The notes below the pieces were generated by a model that made no database searches, had not been told where the DNA came from, and was given only the letters and a program-made list of their open reading frames with translations. This document shows, one piece after another, positions 1 through 8,800 of a DNA stretch of 64,000 nt. Each line of letters starts with the position of its first letter. The stretch's first letter is position 1. The stretch comes from an uncultured Saprospiraceae bacterium (GTDB lineage: Bacteria; Bacteroidota; Bacteroidia; Chitinophagales; Saprospiraceae). A program made the position numbers and the translations under genes. The DNA lies in contig CALIEI010000044.1 of the NCBI GenBank assembly GCA_938022165.1, positions 1 to 64,000 on the forward strand. The letters are read 5' to 3'.

Positions 1-1728
1 ACGTTCCAAAGCGGGCATAAGTTTATTTTGAAAAAGTAAAGTAGCTGGACGCAGCAAAAAGAAATTTAGTAGGATTACCGCTAGGGCGATACCGAATAGA
101 TTTCGCCATGCGAGCGCTCCACTAAAATGAAAAGCGATAGTAAATAGCAAAACAGCGAAAGCCATCAACAATATATTCCTTATCCTTCTCCATCTAGACT
201 CTCTGTTGTCTTCCTTTTCATCCAACTTCATAAAGTAGTAGGTGAACACTGGATTGATTACCAAAGCCACAAAAAGTGAAGAGGATAATACAATGATCAA
301 TGTAATCGGCATATATTTCATAAACTCACCCATGATGCCCGGCCAGAAAGCCAAAGGTATAAAGGCAGCTAGGGTAGTAGCTGTAGAAGCGATGATTGGC
401 CAAGCCACTTCACCAGTACCATACTTAGAAGAATCATAGTCCGTAAACTTTTCTTGCCTGTATCGATAGATATTTTCAACTACTACAATCGCATTATCCA
501 CCAACATTCCTAATGCCAAGATCAAGGCAAATAGTACTACAATATTTAATGACACATCGAGTATGCCCAATATCATAATTCCCATCAACATAGATAATGG
601 TATCGCTAGTCCTACGAAAGAGGCGTTTCTTAATCCCAAGAAAAAGAGTAAAACTAAAACCACCAGAATTACCCCAGAGATTATACTGTTCTCTAAGTTA
701 TCTACCTGGTCCTTTGTGTTTAGCGAAGTATCATTAAAAATACTAATCTTAAGATCCTCCGGAAAATTACTTCTATTATCTGCGATGACTTGCTTTACAT
801 TGTCCGCGGCACTGATTAGGTTAGTACCTTTCCTTTTTATTATATCTAAAGAGATTACTGGGTTTCGACCTGACCGTGCAATGGTAGTTCTATCCTTTGG
901 TCCAAATGTTACTTTCGCTACATCTCTCAAATATATTGGTCTTTGATTTTCACTTGAGATGATCATGTCTTCTATCTCTTTCGGACTTTCAAATTCACCA
1001 ACGACACGAACTGCTCTTCTAAAATCATTTTTCACGATTTCACCACCAGACATATTCATGTTTTCTGATCGGATGGCATTCTCGATATCCGTGAAAGAGA
1101 CTTTAAGGGATTGCATTTTCAGTAAATCAACATCTACTTTTATCTCATTAGTAAGTGCCCCTTTCAAATCAATTTTATTAACTTCATTGACTTCTTCAAG
1201 TTGGTCTTCCAAAAACTCAGCATACTTTCTCAATTGAGGCATTGGAAAATTACCACTCACATTGACGGTCATGATAGGAATCTCCGAAAAGTTTACATCC
1301 ATTACAACTGGGTCTGCCGGCAGGTCATTCGGTAAGGCTCCCTTAGCAACGTCTACCGCATCCTTAACTTTTGTTTTTACTTCTTCTATATCAAATCCAG
1401 ATTCAAACTCGGCTGTGATGGATGAGAAATCTTGTAATGAATTTGACTTTACATACTTGATACCATTGATTCCCTGAAGTTCCTTTTCAATGGGTCTAGA
1501 AACTAGGTTCTCAATGTCTGCAGCCGAGTTACCAGGGTAGGGCGTATTGATAAAAATGGTTGGCAAGGATGCTTCAGGATAAAGTTCCTTCGGCAAATTA
1601 TTGTATGACGTTAGACCAAAGCCAAGTATCATAGCGGTAAGTAAAAAGATACTTGTCGCATTATCAATCGCAAAATTGGTAAGTGAAAAGGATCTCCTCT
1701 TTTTATTTTCTGATATATTGTTTTCCAT
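1..1728 (-). CDS. RND-family efflux permease (AcrB/MexB-like), C-terminus cut by window edge
   Basis: Inner-membrane proton-driven pump of a tripartite multidrug/solvent exporter. Reading the minus strand from the ATG at 1728 gives an uninterrupted frame of 576 codons that runs off the left edge, about half of the usual ~1050 residues. The N-terminus is a short charged stretch, then a first membrane helix (FAIDNATSIFLLTAMILGFG), then a periplasmic porter domain typical of RND pumps (PGNSAADIENLVSRPIEKEL), then TM2-TM4 with LGMLVDNAIVVVENIYR, the conserved acidic relay region of HAE1/HAE2 pumps. It is the last visible gene of a tetR-tolC-hlyD-rnd operon, 23 nt after the adaptor gene. Substrate cannot be told from sequence. 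Family assignment is very secure. Confidence 0.93.
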   Translation of the reverse strand, partial: MENNISENKKRRSFSLTNFAIDNATSIFLLTAMILGFGLTSYNNLPKELYPEASLPTIFINTPYPGNSAADIENLVSRPIEKELQGINGIKYVKSNSLQDFSSITAEFESGFDIEEVKTKVKDAVDVAKGALPNDLPADPVVMDVNFSEIPIMTVNVSGNFPMPQLRKYAEFLEDQLEEVNEVNKIDLKGALTNEIKVDVDLLKMQSLKVSFTDIENAIRSENMNMSGGEIVKNDFRRAVRVVGEFESPKEIEDMIISSENQRPIYLRDVAKVTFGPKDRTTIARSGRNPVISLDIIKRKGTNLISAADNVKQVIADNRSNFPEDLKISIFNDTSLNTKDQVDNLENSIISGVILVVLVLLFFLGLRNASFVGLAIPLSMLMGIMILGILDVSLNIVVLFALILALGMLVDNAIVVVENIYRYRQEKFTDYDSSKYGTGEVAWPIIASTATTLAAFIPLAFWPGIMGEFMKYMPITLIIVLSSSLFVALVINPVFTYYFMKLDEKEDNRESRWRRIRNILLMAFAVLLFTIAFHFSGALAWRNLFGIALAVILLNFFLLRPATLLFQNKLMPALER

Positions 1729-1751
1729 ATCTTTCTGCTTTGGCTGTCTAA

Positions 1752-2936
1752 TTATTTTTCACTGATTTCCATAGGCTCTATCACCAGTGGATCACCTGTT
1801 TGTACATTTCTAGCTCCAATGGCGATCACTTCATTATTTTCTTCTAAGCCACTTGTGATCAAAACTTTACCATCATAGGATTCTCCTGTTTCAACATATT
1901 TCTTAGCAGCTACTTTTTTCCCTTTCTCATCTTCAACTACCATTACATACTCTTTACCACTGATTTCTTGCTGCACCAATTCTTGCGAAACAACCAAGGC
2001 ATCCTCGGCAACAAAATCATTAACTTTCACTAAGGCTAGGAGGTTTGGTTTTAGTTTACCGTCCTTGTTACTCATGTCTATTTCTACTTTGAAAGTCCTA
2101 TTTGCCGGATCAATTTTTCTGCCCATCAGACTTACTCTTGCCGTTTTGGTGAGTTCTAAAGCAGGAAAGAAAATTTCTACCTTTTCTCCTTGCTTAATTT
2201 TGCCTAAGTAATTTTCAGGTAGGTTGGCCACTACCTTTACTTTGTAAGTATTTAGAATTTGCACTATCGGTTGGCCGGGAGCAGACATCTCTCCCTCTTT
2301 TAAGGCTACCATGTCGATCACACCTGACAAAGGGGCATAGACATTCGCTTTAGTCAATTGAAAATTTAAGGATTCTAAACTTTTCTCCATTTGATCTACA
2401 GCACCTTTCGCTTGCAAGTATTGCATTTCTGATCCAATGTTTTGCTCCCACAATCGCTTTTGTCTTTCGTATGTATCCTTAGCTAAAGCCATTCGGGTAT
2501 TGAGTTCATCTACCTGCTTGTTGATAGATTCCATATCTACTTTTGCGATTAGCTGTCCTTTTCTGACGCCTTGCCCTTCTTTAGCTTTGAGGTATGTGAT
2601 TCGACCACCGGTTTCACTACTAGCCATCACAATATCGTCGCTCATGACCGTAGCTTGGATTTCGGAAAAATGCTTAAACTCTTCCTTTACAAGTTTAGTC
2701 GTGCTGACACTCTTTTTGACTTTTACCTTTGGTGGTTCTTCCTTCTCTATGGAAGCCATCAGGGTATCAATACTATGCTGTAGTTCTTTGAGTTTCTTTT
2801 TCTGTTCGATCAATAGTGATTTCTTGCCTGCCAAATCAAGCGGCCCTTCTTGTGTTGGTTGACAAGAAAAACAGAAAAGCAGAATGCTGAAACTTAGAAT
2901 TAAATATCTCATATCTTTTATTTTCAAATTATCCAT
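1752..2936 (-). CDS. RND efflux periplasmic adaptor (HlyD/AcrA family), lipoprotein
   Basis: Membrane fusion protein linking the RND pump to the outer-membrane channel. The N-terminus has a lipoprotein signal ending LLFCFSC, so the mature protein is probably anchored by a lipidated Cys. A coiled-coil hairpin follows (about residues 40-75 and 130-190), with the split biotinyl-lipoyl motif (AKEGQGVRKGQLIAKVD and NVYAPLSGVIDMVALKEGE), then beta-barrel and membrane-proximal domains. Length 394 is usual. An internal ATG at 2912 (MRYLILSF) would give a more compact signal peptide and is an alternative start. It lies between tolC (6 nt upstream) and the permease. Confidence 0.92.
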   Translation of the reverse strand: MDNLKIKDMRYLILSFSILLFCFSCQPTQEGPLDLAGKKSLLIEQKKKLKELQHSIDTLMASIEKEEPPKVKVKKSVSTTKLVKEEFKHFSEIQATVMSDDIVMASSETGGRITYLKAKEGQGVRKGQLIAKVDMESINKQVDELNTRMALAKDTYERQKRLWEQNIGSEMQYLQAKGAVDQMEKSLESLNFQLTKANVYAPLSGVIDMVALKEGEMSAPGQPIVQILNTYKVKVVANLPENYLGKIKQGEKVEIFFPALELTKTARVSLMGRKIDPANRTFKVEIDMSNKDGKLKPNLLALVKVNDFVAEDALVVSQELVQQEISGKEYVMVVEDEKGKKVAAKKYVETGESYDGKVLITSGLEENNEVIAIGARNVQTGDPLVIEPMEISEK

Positions 2937-2942
2937 TGGTTT

Positions 2943-4283
2943 TTAATACTTCGTTTTTCCAAGCGCCTGTTCTAGGGCTACCTTTGCTTTTAATAGATCA
3001 AATTGAGCTTGAATTTTATTTTGTTGGGTTTGGTATAGCGACTGTTCAGATTGTGTCACTTCCAGACTAGAACCAACACCTTCCTTATATTTTATTTTCG
3101 TTGTGTCATATATTTTTTGTGCAAGAGCAAGATTTTTTTCTTGACTAGCTAACCTGTCTTTCGCAAGTATATAGCCTTTACGGGCATTCTCCACCTCAAG
3201 GAGGATGACACTGTTAAGCATACTCTTATTGTTTTGATTTTTTCTTAGGTCTACCATTGCTCTCTGTTTTTTCGAACGATTGCTAAAGCCATCAAAAATC
3301 GGAACATTTACTCTTGCACCTACTAAAAATGTAGGCGCCCAGAATCCATCAGAAAAATTATTTCCTTGATACTGATATTGATATGCTGCAAATGCAGCAA
3401 CGGAAGGCCAAAAACCTCTTTCGTATTGCTCTATATTCAATTCACTCAATTTTAGCCCTAATTCAGCCACCCTAAACTCTGCTCTATTTAGTGGTTCTAT
3501 TTGACCCGTGAGTTCTGGAGTTTCAGCCTCTGACAATAAGGCATCTATATCATCGACCAATACCACCTCCTTGTCAAGAGGCAAATTCATCGTAAATTTT
3601 AAAGCATCAATAGCTATCTTCTTTTGCTGCGCCAGATTGTCTTTCTCAGTTATCAAATTAGCCAGAGAAAGCTCTAGTCTATCTACATCTAATTGTTCTA
3701 CAAAACCAGCTTTGTAGATCTCCTTGGTCTCGAACAACACCTTCTCAAGGTTTTTAATATTTTTATCTAAAGTCTTTATTGATTCGGTTATCAATAAAGA
3801 AGGTAAGTAAGCATCCATAACACTGTTGCTTACTTTTTGCTCCACAGTGTTAAGTTCTAATTGTGAGTATTCTCTAAGCAAACGCGCTGCTTTAACTCCA
3901 GTGAGATAGGTGCCATCGAACAATAGTGAATTCGCTGAAATCCCAGCGGTAAAATTATTCTTTAGCAGAAATGATACTTCTTGAGTTTCTCCAGGAGGCA
4001 AACCAAAAGCCATAGCAAATGCATCCGGCAAGGCTTGCTTAGGCACTTGAGGGTAGTGAGTAAACTCCAAAGAGCCATTCACTTGAGGTAGACCTATAGA
4101 AAGCCGCTCATCTATTTGATGTTCTGCATCTTCGATGGCCAATTTTGCATTTACAACTTCTAAATTATTTGCCAGCGCATGATCTATTGCCTCTTGAAGA
4201 CTTAAGGTGGTCTGCGCTGTCAAGCTGTATTGTAAGAAAAACAAGACAATACCGATACTTATGTATTTCAAATTTGTTTTCAT
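2943..4283 (-). CDS. TolC-family outer membrane efflux protein
   Basis: Outer-membrane channel of the tripartite exporter. It has a signal peptide ending near SLTAQ, followed by LSLQEAIDHALANNLEVVNAK, the standard opening of TolC/OprM repeats, and long alpha-helical regions with a second repeat near the C-terminus (KYKEGVGSSLEVTQSEQSLY). Length 446 is typical. The start overlaps the stop of the tetR gene by 4 nt (ATGA-type coupling), so both are co-translated, implying that the repressor sits in the operon it likely controls. Confidence 0.93.
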   Translation of the reverse strand: MKTNLKYISIGIVLFFLQYSLTAQTTLSLQEAIDHALANNLEVVNAKLAIEDAEHQIDERLSIGLPQVNGSLEFTHYPQVPKQALPDAFAMAFGLPPGETQEVSFLLKNNFTAGISANSLLFDGTYLTGVKAARLLREYSQLELNTVEQKVSNSVMDAYLPSLLITESIKTLDKNIKNLEKVLFETKEIYKAGFVEQLDVDRLELSLANLITEKDNLAQQKKIAIDALKFTMNLPLDKEVVLVDDIDALLSEAETPELTGQIEPLNRAEFRVAELGLKLSELNIEQYERGFWPSVAAFAAYQYQYQGNNFSDGFWAPTFLVGARVNVPIFDGFSNRSKKQRAMVDLRKNQNNKSMLNSVILLEVENARKGYILAKDRLASQEKNLALAQKIYDTTKIKYKEGVGSSLEVTQSEQSLYQTQQNKIQAQFDLLKAKVALEQALGKTKY

Positions 4284-4903
4284 TCCGCTTTAGAATTTAA
4301 TTTTTCAAAAATTTTGACTCCTTTCAATGAAAGTATTCCATTGATATGATATTGAAAAGCTTGCCTATAAACATCAGGCATGCTAAAATTTTCCATAGAA
4401 AATACGTCATCATTAACTATGCTGAAAGCAATCTCTGCATACAAGCGTGCAATTATCGCTGCATCTATTTCGGGGCGATAAATTCCCTCTTCAATCCCTC
4501 TATTTATATTTTGTTCTATGACAGTAGATATGAACGATTTATGCAATTCCGAAATAGCTAACCATTGTTTTCTATAGTATTTTTGCAAGTCAAACATTGT
4601 CCCTGATGATACCTGCCCCAATGTCCTCAATGCCATTCTTGATATTTGCTGCATTTGATCTATTGCATTTTCAGAATTAGCAAGAATGTTCTCTACTTCG
4701 TCTTTTTCCTTCTGGACTTGACAATACACAATGGCTTCTACTAGCGCTTCTTTGTTTTCAAAGTATTGATAAATGGTCTTTTTTGACATTCCAAGGTGTC
4801 TCGCAAGATCATCCATGCTCACACTTTTGATGCCATGCTTCATAAGCAATTGGCTAGAAGCTTCTAGTATTTGCTGCTTTTGATCACCTTGCGTCTGGCT
4901 CAT
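4280..4903 (-). CDS. TetR/AcrR-family transcriptional repressor
   Basis: Probable ligand-responsive repressor of the downstream efflux genes. The N-terminal ~50 residues form the TetR HTH: ILEASSQLLMKHGIKSVSMD, then LARHLGMSKKTIYQYFENKE, the recognition helix region. The all-helical C-terminal ligand domain is diverged, as usual. Length 207 is normal. First gene of the efflux operon; the divergent region 4904-5251 must hold its operator. Ligand unknown. Confidence 0.93.
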   Translation of the reverse strand: MSQTQGDQKQQILEASSQLLMKHGIKSVSMDDLARHLGMSKKTIYQYFENKEALVEAIVYCQVQKEKDEVENILANSENAIDQMQQISRMALRTLGQVSSGTMFDLQKYYRKQWLAISELHKSFISTVIEQNINRGIEEGIYRPEIDAAIIARLYAEIAFSIVNDDVFSMENFSMPDVYRQAFQYHINGILSLKGVKIFEKLNSKAE

Positions 4904-5251
4904 AATAAATCTAAATTATTTGGGTATTTAACACAGGAAACTTTATAAGTGTTTAAAGTTTCCTAAGTTTTTCGCAAATGTAGCCTAAAAACATGCTTTT
5001 AGTCAAGTTTTGGATAAGGTTTTCTTTAGAGTGGAGTGTTAAAATTGAAAATGGAGAATATTGCCAAAAGAGTCATTTAGTAGTTCGGTGAGTTTTTGAC
5101 GTGGATTCATATATATAATTAGTGCACAACACAAACAAGGAACTCTTGTTTAAGACTTGCTACTTATCTTGTATTTATTAATAATATAGATGATTTAGTT
5201 ACCATAATTGATATGTATAGTATAATTTTACGAGAGCAATAAAATTGGTTT
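4904..5251. other. Divergent intergenic region with a dispersed-repeat fragment
   Basis: This 348-nt AT-rich stretch separates the divergent tetR and desaturase genes and must carry both promoters; I could not assign a convincing -33/-7 pair. About 5055-5110 resembles the right end of the MITE-like element at 14385-14582 (shared core GCCAAAAGAGTCATTT). No ORF looks real. Confidence 0.6.
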
Positions 5252-6397
5252 ATGTTAAAAAGTATGACTTCATCGAAGCGTGTTCGCTTCAAAAGTACAC
5301 CTACTAAAGATAACTTTATCAAGGACTTACGAAAGCGAGTAGATCACTATTTTGAGTCTAATAATATCTCAAAGCATGCCAATGCGGAGATGTATTTCAA
5401 GACTGTTTTTGCAGTGGTGATGTGGCTGTTTTTCTATGGCTTGATTATGTCTGATATGTTTAGCCACAGTTGGATACAGTTATTTGGTGTTTATCTTGGA
5501 CTAGGCTTTGTCAATATTTTCATTGCATTCAACATTATGCATGATGCCACACACGATGCATATTCAGCTAATAAGAAGGTTAATGACATTATGAGTTACT
5601 CTATGGATTTCATAGGGGGCAACCAATACCTATTTAGAAGAATGCATGGTGCACATCATGGATATGTAAACATTCATGGTATCGATGTTACATTAGAAAC
5701 ACACGGCCAATTCAGATTCTCACCGGATGAGCCTTGGTTGCCCAAGCATCGATGGCAGCATTTTTATACCTTCGGTTTATATTGCCTTGCGCATTTGCAT
5801 TGGGTAACTGTAAAGGATTTCAAATGGTTTTTTGGCGAATCAAATATTGGCAATCAAAAAAACATCAAACACCCTAGATCTGAGTATATTTCACTCTTTA
5901 TCACCAAAGGGCTTTATTATGGTTTGACTGTGATCTTACCTATGATACTTCTTTCTACGCATTGGTATATTGTATTCGCTGCATGGGTATTTATGCATCT
6001 GTTACCTGGCTTGACTTTCGCGTTGATGTTTCAAGTAACACATGTGTATGAAGGTACGACTTATCCTTTACCGGATGATGATGGCAACATCGACAATAAT
6101 TATGCGCTACACGTTTTAGAAACTACGGCTGATTTTAGCCGCACCAATAAGTTTGGTACTTGGTTGATGGGCGGGATCAACATCCATGTGATCCACCATA
6201 TCTTTCCTAAAGTTTGCCATGTTCATTACCCAGCTTTGACAGAAATACTCAGAGAGACATGCACAGATCACGGGATCGACTACCAAGAGAATAAGACCTT
6301 TGGACTTGCACTCAAGAAGCACTATCAATTATTGAAGCATTTGAGCAAACCAGATGCAGTAGTACCTAGAGTAGGTAAAAGTGCACAGTTGGTTTAG
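5252..6397 (+). CDS. Membrane fatty acid desaturase (acyl-lipid/linoleoyl-CoA type)
   Basis: Di-iron membrane desaturase that introduces a double bond in acyl chains. Three histidine clusters are visible: HDATHD, MHGAHH and, near the C-terminus, HVIHHIFP followed by HVHYP, in the spacing of front-end/DesA3-like desaturases. Hydrophobic pairs flank them (about residues 45-90 and 205-260). Length 381 with no cytochrome b5 domain, so electrons must come from a separate ferredoxin or b5. A second Met at residue 5 is an equally good start. Monocistronic; followed by a strong hairpin. Confidence 0.9.
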   Translation: MLKSMTSSKRVRFKSTPTKDNFIKDLRKRVDHYFESNNISKHANAEMYFKTVFAVVMWLFFYGLIMSDMFSHSWIQLFGVYLGLGFVNIFIAFNIMHDATHDAYSANKKVNDIMSYSMDFIGGNQYLFRRMHGAHHGYVNIHGIDVTLETHGQFRFSPDEPWLPKHRWQHFYTFGLYCLAHLHWVTVKDFKWFFGESNIGNQKNIKHPRSEYISLFITKGLYYGLTVILPMILLSTHWYIVFAAWVFMHLLPGLTFALMFQVTHVYEGTTYPLPDDDGNIDNNYALHVLETTADFSRTNKFGTWLMGGINIHVIHHIFPKVCHVHYPALTEILRETCTDHGIDYQENKTFGLALKKHYQLLKHLSKPDAVVPRVGKSAQLV

Positions 6398-6424
6398 TAT
6401 TCCAAGCATATTTTTATGGGCCAT

Positions 6425-6482
6425 CCCCAAAATGAAAAAGATCCAATCACCTGAGCGTGATTGGATCTTTTTCATTTTGGGG
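6425..6482. terminator. 26-bp perfect hairpin downstream of the desaturase
   Basis: Left arm 6425-6450 and right arm 6457-6482 are perfectly complementary over 26 bp with a 6-nt loop (CTGAGC). The arms read CCCCAAAATGAAAAAG followed by ATCCAATCAC. It lies 28 nt after the desaturase stop. There is no classic U-run immediately 3', so it may be a bidirectional terminator, a 3' stabiliser or a palindromic repeat. Confidence 0.75.
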
Positions 6483-6725
6483 TCGCTATGCTTTCGGGCT
6501 ACACATTCGTTTCGGTATCCAGACACCTATCGTTGTCTGGACACTGCCCCTTCGCAGCGCTTGTCCAAACAAAGGAAGTAAGTACAAATAACAAAGATTT
6601 AGAACTCATGTTGAATGACGAAAATATTGGCAACTTTTCATAGAGTATAAATTCATCTGGTAAGATATTTGATTTGAATATAGTATTAGGTTATATACAC
6701 CATACTATCAAGTCAAGGAAGCTGT
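6483..6725. other. Gene-poor region with small palindromes
   Basis: GC-richer block to about 6575, including CCAGACA/TGTCTGG arms around 6519-6541. Its reverse complement contains GGACAAGCG, shared with the repeat blocks near 38.8 and 44.0 kb, so it is probably a member of that dispersed family. The remainder is AT-rich leader of the next gene. Confidence 0.4.
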
Positions 6726-7157
6726 ATGTATTTGAAAATAAATAGTTCTATACTTAAGCATATCTATACAGGAATTACTACTGTATATTATGCGCACTTA
6801 GAAAATGAAAGTTTGTTTCCTGAAACAGAGGTGAGGAATATTCAAATTCTAAAGGATAATATTGCTAATTTATTAGATGTAGACAGCTTATTTTTTCAGC
6901 AGCAAGAAACCATTTTTAATAGCCCGTTTATACACAGTTATGCCAAGGAAGGCAAGGATGAATGGAGTGTAGACTTTAGTCTTCCCGGACTACTAATTAT
7001 CAAAAAATGTCTTGAAATCAGGTTAGATGTTTTGGTTGATTTTTTAGAGAATTCAGAAGGAGATCAACGTTTGTCTATCGAAATAGAGGATTCTATAAAC
7101 ATCACCGAAAATGTTCTTGACTCGCTCGAGTTGCATATGATCCCTTTATATAATTGA
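6726..7157 (+). CDS. Hypothetical protein, 143 aa
   Basis: Not recognised. The product is acidic, mostly helical by eye, with no signal peptide, membrane segment, Cys pair or nucleotide motif. It begins MYLKINSSILKHIYTG and ends DSLELHMIPLYN. No overlap with neighbours and an AT-rich leader, so it is likely a real gene, but there is no functional clue. Its stop lies at the left end of an inverted-repeat block. Confidence 0.5.
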   Translation: MYLKINSSILKHIYTGITTVYYAHLENESLFPETEVRNIQILKDNIANLLDVDSLFFQQQETIFNSPFIHSYAKEGKDEWSVDFSLPGLLIIKKCLEIRLDVLVDFLENSEGDQRLSIEIEDSINITENVLDSLELHMIPLYN

Positions 7158-7279
7158 TTCAATTAGTTTTCTTTTCTAGAAATGAATGAATCAGCACGAA
7201 TGCTCCCTCCGGTCTGCTTCTTAGCAGCTTATTCATTTCAGAAAATCAATTGAATGATAATTGATTCAATTAGTTTTCT
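7150..7279. repeat. Small inverted/direct repeat element
   Basis: A 23-bp direct repeat (ATAATTGATTCAATTAGTTT then TCT) occurs at 7150-7172 and 7257-7279. Between them lies an imperfect inverted repeat: ATTCAATTAGTTTTC near 7158 pairs with GAAAATCAATTGAAT near 7241-7255. The unit is about 100 bp with the look of a MITE or REP-like element and overlaps the stop of the upstream gene. Confidence 0.6.
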
Positions 7280-7411
7280 CACACCACCACACAAGATCGT
7301 CGAGGTTTTCATCCTCGATGGCATACACTCATCTAAGAACAAGTGTGTTTTTTACACTACTGTTTCTCCTTAATATTCGCTATTGTTTTATGCATTGTTT
7401 ATATTTGAACA

Positions 7412-7723
7412 ATGATACGTTTGATTCCAATTATATTATTAGGTGCACTTTTAGCTTTTTGTAGCTTTGATTTAGCGCAAGAGACCCATATGGGTGACGA
7501 TGGCAAAGAATTATACCTTACCTATTGTAAATCTTGCCATGGCAAGAAAGGTGGACTTGGTATTGGTGGAGCTGCTAAATTGACTAAAAGCAATATGGAG
7601 CTTGAAGAACGCATATCTGTAATCAAAGACGGTAAAGGCAAAATGGCTCCCTTCGGAGCTATTCTTTCAAAGAAAGAAATCAAATCAATTGCCAAATTTA
7701 CGATGACACTATCTAATGAATGA
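7412..7723 (+). CDS. Small secreted c-type cytochrome
   Basis: Monohaem cytochrome c acting in the periplasm or attached to the membrane. An N-terminal hydrophobic signal (LIPIILLGALLAFCSF) precedes a CxxCH haem site, CKSCHGKKGG, at about residues 39-48, and a likely distal Met in GKMAPF near residue 77. Length 103 fits a class I cytochrome. The stop overlaps the anmK start by 8 nt, so the two are co-transcribed, though no functional link is obvious. A longer in-frame start is not evident. Confidence 0.87.
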   Translation: MIRLIPIILLGALLAFCSFDLAQETHMGDDGKELYLTYCKSCHGKKGGLGIGGAAKLTKSNMELEERISVIKDGKGKMAPFGAILSKKEIKSIAKFTMTLSNE

Positions 7724-8798
7724 TTGCACATTGATTGGTTTGATGTCAGGGAGCTCGTTAGATGGGCTCGACATAGTATGTGTTAGATTTTGGTTTGAAG
7801 AAAAAAAAATAAACTGGGAAATAAAAGGGAAGCCCAAAACCATTCCTTACCCTTCCAAAATACAATCACTTCTAAAAGAGGTTCACACCTTAGATGAGTT
7901 ATCACTTACACGCTTAGACGACGAGCTCGGTTATTTTTACGGCACGGCTACTAAGCAGTATATACTAGACTATAATTTGGCTCCATCATATATCGCTTCA
8001 CATGGACATACAGTTCGACACCATCCGGAAGAAGGATACACTTTACAAATAGGAAATGGGCAAAAGATGGCAAATGCATCTGGTCTGTCATGCATTACCC
8101 AATTTAGATCTGAAGACATTGCACAAGGTGGACAAGGAGCACCACTTGCCCCAGTTGTCGAACAGTATTTATTTTCGGAGCATCAGATGTTCTTAAATAT
8201 TGGAGGCATCGCAAACATTGCAGTACATACAGAGAATAAAATTATCGCTTATGATATCTGTCCAGCTAATCAATTACTAAACTTTTTAGCAGGACTTGTT
8301 GGTAAGGCCTATGATAAGAACGGAGATATTGCGAAAATAGGCCGATCAGATGAGAGCTTAATTCAAAAACTGATGCAAGATCCTTTCTTGTCAATGGATT
8401 ATCCAAAGTCATTGGATAATAATTACATTAGAGATTTCTATTTTGGCATTTTAGAAAAGTCTAAAGCCGCTCCATCGGACCTCTTGGCTAGCTGTACTAT
8501 TTTTGTAGCGAAGACTATTGCAAAAGAAATCAAATCTTTGGCAAAACAACATCAAGTAAATGATGTTTTGATTACAGGAGGCGGCGCTTATAATGGATAT
8601 CTTATTGGAATGATAAAAGCTGAAGTAGGAGACGTTAATGTTACTTTGCCCGAAGCTAAAATTATAGAACAAAAGGAATCTATTTTGATGGCCTTGTGCG
8701 GATATTTATTTTTAGAAAATATTCCAAATTCTTTTGCTTCAGCTACTGGCGCAACAAAAGATACAGTAAACGGAATATTACATTATCCAAAATTGTAG
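7716..8798 (+). CDS. anmK: Anhydro-N-acetylmuramic acid kinase
   Basis: Phosphorylates and opens 1,6-anhydro-MurNAc to MurNAc-6-phosphate in cytoplasmic peptidoglycan recycling. The N-terminal ATP-binding signature GLMSGSSLDGLD is diagnostic, followed by ASHGHTVRHHPEEGYTLQIG, FRSEDIAQGGQGAPLAPVVE (catalytic Asp region) and the actin-fold LNIGGIANIA. C-terminal ITGGGAYNGYL is the adenosine-binding element. Length 360 is standard. Overlaps the cytochrome gene and is followed within 3 nt by the SDR gene, indicating one operon. Confidence 0.96.
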   Translation: MNDCTLIGLMSGSSLDGLDIVCVRFWFEEKKINWEIKGKPKTIPYPSKIQSLLKEVHTLDELSLTRLDDELGYFYGTATKQYILDYNLAPSYIASHGHTVRHHPEEGYTLQIGNGQKMANASGLSCITQFRSEDIAQGGQGAPLAPVVEQYLFSEHQMFLNIGGIANIAVHTENKIIAYDICPANQLLNFLAGLVGKAYDKNGDIAKIGRSDESLIQKLMQDPFLSMDYPKSLDNNYIRDFYFGILEKSKAAPSDLLASCTIFVAKTIAKEIKSLAKQHQVNDVLITGGGAYNGYLIGMIKAEVGDVNVTLPEAKIIEQKESILMALCGYLFLENIPNSFASATGATKDTVNGILHYPKL

Positions 8799-8800
8799 GC

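Noticed and set aside
7400-7407. TATATTTG, a match to the Bacteroidota -7 box TAnnTTTG
   Set aside because: It is only 4 nt before the cytochrome ATG and lacks a -33 partner at correct spacing.
7261-7464. Plus-strand frame of 67 codons before the cytochrome gene
   Set aside because: Overlaps the cytochrome start in another frame and begins in the repeat element.
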